A stretch of 8,497 nt of DNA from Dysgonamonadaceae bacterium (lineage in GTDB: Bacteria > Bacteroidota > Bacteroidia > Bacteroidales > Azobacteroidaceae): assembly GCA_031260235.1 (NCBI GenBank), contig JAIRKG010000049.1, positions 1 to 8,497 of the forward strand, read 5' to 3'. The notes beneath the pieces were generated by a model. It made no database searches and was not told the DNA's origin. It saw nothing but the letters and a program-made list of their open reading frames with translations. This document shows positions 5,582 to 8,497 of the stretch, one piece after another (position 1 is the first letter of the stretch; every line of letters starts with the position of its first letter). A program made the translations under genes and the position numbers.

Positions 5582-8497
5582 GATAATTTTTCTAAACGTT
5601 CATTGATCATACTCATAATATCATCTCCTTGCTGTTTATAGTTGTTTTGTAAACTTTCCAGATATTGGCGGGCTTGCAATTTATCGCCTTCGGAAAGACA
5701 AATGTCCGACATCAGGATAAAACTACGCGCCAGCCAATAGGCATGTGGTGTTCCCTGCTTGATATATTCCGAAATAACGTCTTTGGCGCGGGCGGCTTGT
5801 TGGTTGTCAAAACAGTATTGTGCCAGCAGGTATTTGGCTTCCGCGCCGAACGCCGTTCTTGTATCTTTCGCCAATTCCTGCAAATCTTTCTCGGCAAGCG
5901 CCTTTTCGCCCAACTCTCCCAACGCTTTGGCGCGGTAGTATTTGGATTCTTCTTTAATTCTCGGGTCGGAAATCTCGCCTTTCAACAGGAGATTGGCAGA
6001 GGCTGCAACTTGATTGGGTTTATGCAGGCGGGCAGCCGAGCGCATGGTTCCCAGAGCGCCTTCTTCGCGGTTCGACTTGCTTTCGGCTGTGTTTTGCAGG
6101 CATTCATAATACGGCAAAGCGCTGCTGTAGTCGCCTTCGTTATACAGCAGTTCGGCAAGGCGGACAAAGGATTCTTCGGTAAATCTGTTATTTCCTGCAT
6201 CCAAAACCTTTTGAAACTCTTGTTTTGCCTCCTGGTAAGCCTTTTCCATATAATAGGTTTGAGCGAGGTAATAATGAGCATTCGTTCCGAACGCACCGTT
6301 GGGAAAAGACTGCAAATAGTCGATCATTCCGGTTTGCGCCCGTTTCACGTCGTTGCGCAGGAAAAAACGTTCGGCAGCAATATAGGTCAGGGAATCCCGC
6401 TCCGTTATGTCGAACTTGACGCCGCCGCCCAGCGATTCGACATATTGCGCATATCCGCTTATATCGTTCATATCAAGATATACCGACTTCAAATCCTGAA
6501 TTGCAGTTACCGCCTCTTCGCTACCCTGATATTTTTCAATCACATCTTTATAAGCCCGCACCGCATATTCCGACTGATTAGCTTTGAAATACAGCAAACC
6601 GATTTGCAATCCGGCTTTGCGGGCATTGCTGTTTTCGGGAAAGCGCTCCAGCAGGTTTTGATATGTGTTTATGGCTGCCACTTCATTTTCCATCAGCACA
6701 TAAGCGCGTCCCTTTTCGTAAAGCGCATCCGGCACGTATGGCGATTCGGGATAATCGTCGGCAAGGTTGTCCATCAGTTTGATTTTCCCTGCGTAATCTT
6801 TTTGTAAGCCCAAAACATATCCTCTCTGAAACAGTGCATAATCGCCGATAGAAGGCATAACGCGAAGCGATTGATTATAAGCGTTTCCGGCTTCTCCCAA
6901 GCGTCTGTCGTAGAAGTAACAATCGCCCAAGCGTGCGTATGCGTCTGCCAGTGCGGCAGGATTGTCCTTTTCCATATCAATATATTTGAGGAAATAACTC
7001 TCTGCCGAACCATACTGCCGCCTGTTGAAAGAGCAGTATGCCAATCCATAAACCGCTTGTGCCGAAAGGTTTCCGGCATTGCTTCCGGTATTCAAATATG
7101 CATGGAAATCATTTGTCGCTTGCGCGTAATTATTTATATTATAATTGGATTCGGCACGCCAATAAAAGGATTCGTTCTTTTCGTTTATCGCATAATTTCC
7201 GGCGTTTATTGCCTGCGTAAAATACCGGATTGCTTCGTTGTAATTCCCGTTGGTGAAATACACGGTTGCCAAATAATAATAAATTTTCTGTGCGGCTTCA
7301 TGGATCTTGGCGTCTGGTTTTTCGATTTTGGCGATGGAAACCAAAGCCGTTTCGTAATTCTTGGTAGTCAAGTAAACATCTATTAAAGCATCGTTTACAT
7401 TGTCGGAATAAATGGATTTGGGATAAGCGTTGAGGAAATCTTCCAAGACCGTAACCGATTCGCCAAACGCAGAAACCGAATTTTGATGCAGCAACATGGC
7501 ATAATTATACGTAGCCGCTTCTTTGGCAAGCAAATCAAAATCCATGCGGGAAGCCGACTGGAAAGCAATCAGCGCCTTGTCGGCGTCGGCTTGTCTCAGG
7601 CATGCCTGACCCAAATACAGATAGATACTTTGCCCCCGCAGGTCGTTGCCCGGTTCGCTTTTACTCAGGTATTTAATGGCTTCCGGATAATCCTGCCGAA
7701 AGAAACAGCTCATTCCCAAAGTATAGAAGTCTTCGGGTTGCGGACTTTTCGCTTCCTTAATATATGTCTTCAAATATTCGCAGGCTTTCGGATAATCCAT
7801 TCGCCGGAAATAAGACAATCCGACCAAACGGTTCATTTCGACGCTGTAATTGTGAGACGGATAGTCGCTCGTGAGTTTTCTGCCTTCGATAATCGTCTGT
7901 TCATAACGTCCCTGCGCAAAATTTATTTGCGTCAGATAATACAGAACGTCGGGATTAAACTCCGTCATCTCTTTAATTTCATTGAACAGGGGCAGGGCTT
8001 GTTTGTAATCCTGTTCCATATAAGAAATATAAGCCAAATAATAAGTCGCCGCATTGCAGTAATTCAGGCTGTTTTGTCTTAACAGATAGAACAGGCGTTT
8101 TGCCTCCTTGTTTTGCTTAGTTTGCAGGCAGGAATATCCCAAACGGTAGGCATAATCTTCCTGTTCCCACACTGGAAGGTTGTTCGGGTCAGCCTGTGAA
8201 AACCAGTAAACGGCAATCCTGTAATCATCCTGTTTATAATGAGTAGACCCAATCATAAAACAAACCTCGTCGCGATGTCGCGTAACCGGATAGTCATCCA
8301 AAAAGCGCTTCAGTTGAAGCCCGACGTCCGTTTTTCCCTGATAAAATGCGGAAGCGACCAACAGAAAATCAACTTCCCGATCCCATTCTTCGCTAATGGC
8401 AACCGACTTGAATTGAAGGAGTTTATCAATACAACCGGCATAGTTTTGATTGTCATACAACCATTTGCTTTCCTTAAAAAGTTGATCGGTAGAAATA
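5578..8497 (-). CDS. Large tetratricopeptide-repeat protein (partial, 5' end beyond the right edge)
   Basis: The frame is open to the last base: 972 codons are visible and no stop or ATG start occurs near the right edge. The TTG at 8460 that could serve as a start is better read as an internal leucine, since the 12 codons upstream continue the same protein (ending KESKW). The start and presumably a signal peptide lie outside. The whole chain is helical TPR-type repeats spaced roughly 35-40 residues, with many Y-x-x-A and G-x-x-Y/F positions, for example YLAYISYMEQDYKQALPLF, YLGQACLRQADADKALIAF and LAQTYYMEKAYQEAKQEF. I would expect about 20 repeats forming a long superhelical scaffold for protein binding. 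The last part (KNYETAL, YALFQRGYVLGLQKDYAGK, GTPHAYWLARSF) closely fits a family I recall from Bacteroidales of about 1,000 residues. Translational coupling to the barrel gene suggests a periplasmic partner of that barrel. No enzyme motif is present. Confidence 0.9.
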   Translation of the reverse strand, partial: ISTDQLFKESKWLYDNQNYAGCIDKLLQFKSVAISEEWDREVDFLLVASAFYQGKTDVGLQLKRFLDDYPVTRHRDEVCFMIGSTHYKQDDYRIAVYWFSQADPNNLPVWEQEDYAYRLGYSCLQTKQNKEAKRLFYLLRQNSLNYCNAATYYLAYISYMEQDYKQALPLFNEIKEMTEFNPDVLYYLTQINFAQGRYEQTIIEGRKLTSDYPSHNYSVEMNRLVGLSYFRRMDYPKACEYLKTYIKEAKSPQPEDFYTLGMSCFFRQDYPEAIKYLSKSEPGNDLRGQSIYLYLGQACLRQADADKALIAFQSASRMDFDLLAKEAATYNYAMLLHQNSVSAFGESVTVLEDFLNAYPKSIYSDNVNDALIDVYLTTKNYETALVSIAKIEKPDAKIHEAAQKIYYYLATVYFTNGNYNEAIRYFTQAINAGNYAINEKNESFYWRAESNYNINNYAQATNDFHAYLNTGSNAGNLSAQAVYGLAYCSFNRRQYGSAESYFLKYIDMEKDNPAALADAYARLGDCYFYDRRLGEAGNAYNQSLRVMPSIGDYALFQRGYVLGLQKDYAGKIKLMDNLADDYPESPYVPDALYEKGRAYVLMENEVAAINTYQNLLERFPENSNARKAGLQIGLLYFKANQSEYAVRAYKDVIEKYQGSEEAVTAIQDLKSVYLDMNDISGYAQYVESLGGGVKFDITERDSLTYIAAERFFLRNDVKRAQTGMIDYLQSFPNGAFGTNAHYYLAQTYYMEKAYQEAKQEFQKVLDAGNNRFTEESFVRLAELLYNEGDYSSALPYYECLQNTAESKSNREEGALGTMRSAARLHKPNQVAASANLLLKGEISDPRIKEESKYYRAKALGELGEKALAEKDLQELAKDTRTAFGAEAKYLLAQYCFDNQQAARAKDVISEYIKQGTPHAYWLARSFILMSDICLSEGDKLQARQYLESLQNNYKQQGDDIMSMINERLEKLS

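Noticed and set aside
5665..6807. 380-codon open frame opposite the TPR gene
   Set aside because: It is antisense to a clear TPR protein, has biased Phe/Ile/Arg composition with no domain logic, and no promoter or start signal is visible.
7483..8082. 199-codon open frame opposite the TPR gene
   Set aside because: It has the same shadow composition and lies wholly inside the TPR coding region.
8458..8460. TTG as the start codon of the TPR gene
   Set aside because: The frame continues without a stop to the right edge and the upstream 12 codons read as coherent protein; a signal peptide is expected but absent here, so the true start is outside.

Overview
The window looks like a chromosomal segment of a Bacteroidota bacterium, most likely order Bacteroidales. 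The evidence is a near-textbook Bacteroides-type promoter (TTTG, 19 bases, TATATTTG) at 504-534, genes without Shine-Dalgarno sequences, a Bacteroidota-style topoisomerase I without zinc fingers, and a long TPR protein paired with an outer-membrane beta-barrel of a type I recognise from this phylum. No mobile-element protein, CRISPR array, tRNA or rRNA is visible. A named genus cannot be supported.

Layout, left to right. Bases 1-372 are the 3' end of a plus-strand gene of unknown function that enters from the left. Bases 373-580 hold an inverted copy of a small palindromic repeat, a decayed second copy, a possible terminator and the promoter of the next gene. Bases 581-1171 encode a stand-alone 196-residue lipoprotein of unknown function, closed by a strong intrinsic terminator at 1192-1234. 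Bases 1235-1594 contain no credible gene. They hold five same-direction palindromic repeat units (1256-1588) interrupted by a very G-rich tract (1341-1411).

The right 6.9 kb is one minus-strand transcription unit, read from right to left. First comes a TPR-repeat protein (5578 to beyond the right edge, 5' end missing). An outer-membrane beta-barrel protein (3953-5581) follows, overlapping it by the ATGA of stop and start. DNA topoisomerase I, topA (1595-3934), starts 18 bases further on. The tight spacing implies co-transcription and translational coupling of the TPR and barrel genes, which probably act together in the cell envelope. Joining them to topA may only reflect a shared promoter.

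The most interesting signal is the repeat family. Its outer arms (ATTGC/GCAAT) are fixed, while the inner stem changes on both sides at once and is capped by a T-N-C triloop, so hairpin shape is kept rather than sequence. Both arrays begin within about 15 bases of a stop codon and have the same polarity relative to the gene they follow. No wholly new multi-gene system is evident; the TPR/barrel pair is the best candidate for an under-characterised envelope module.
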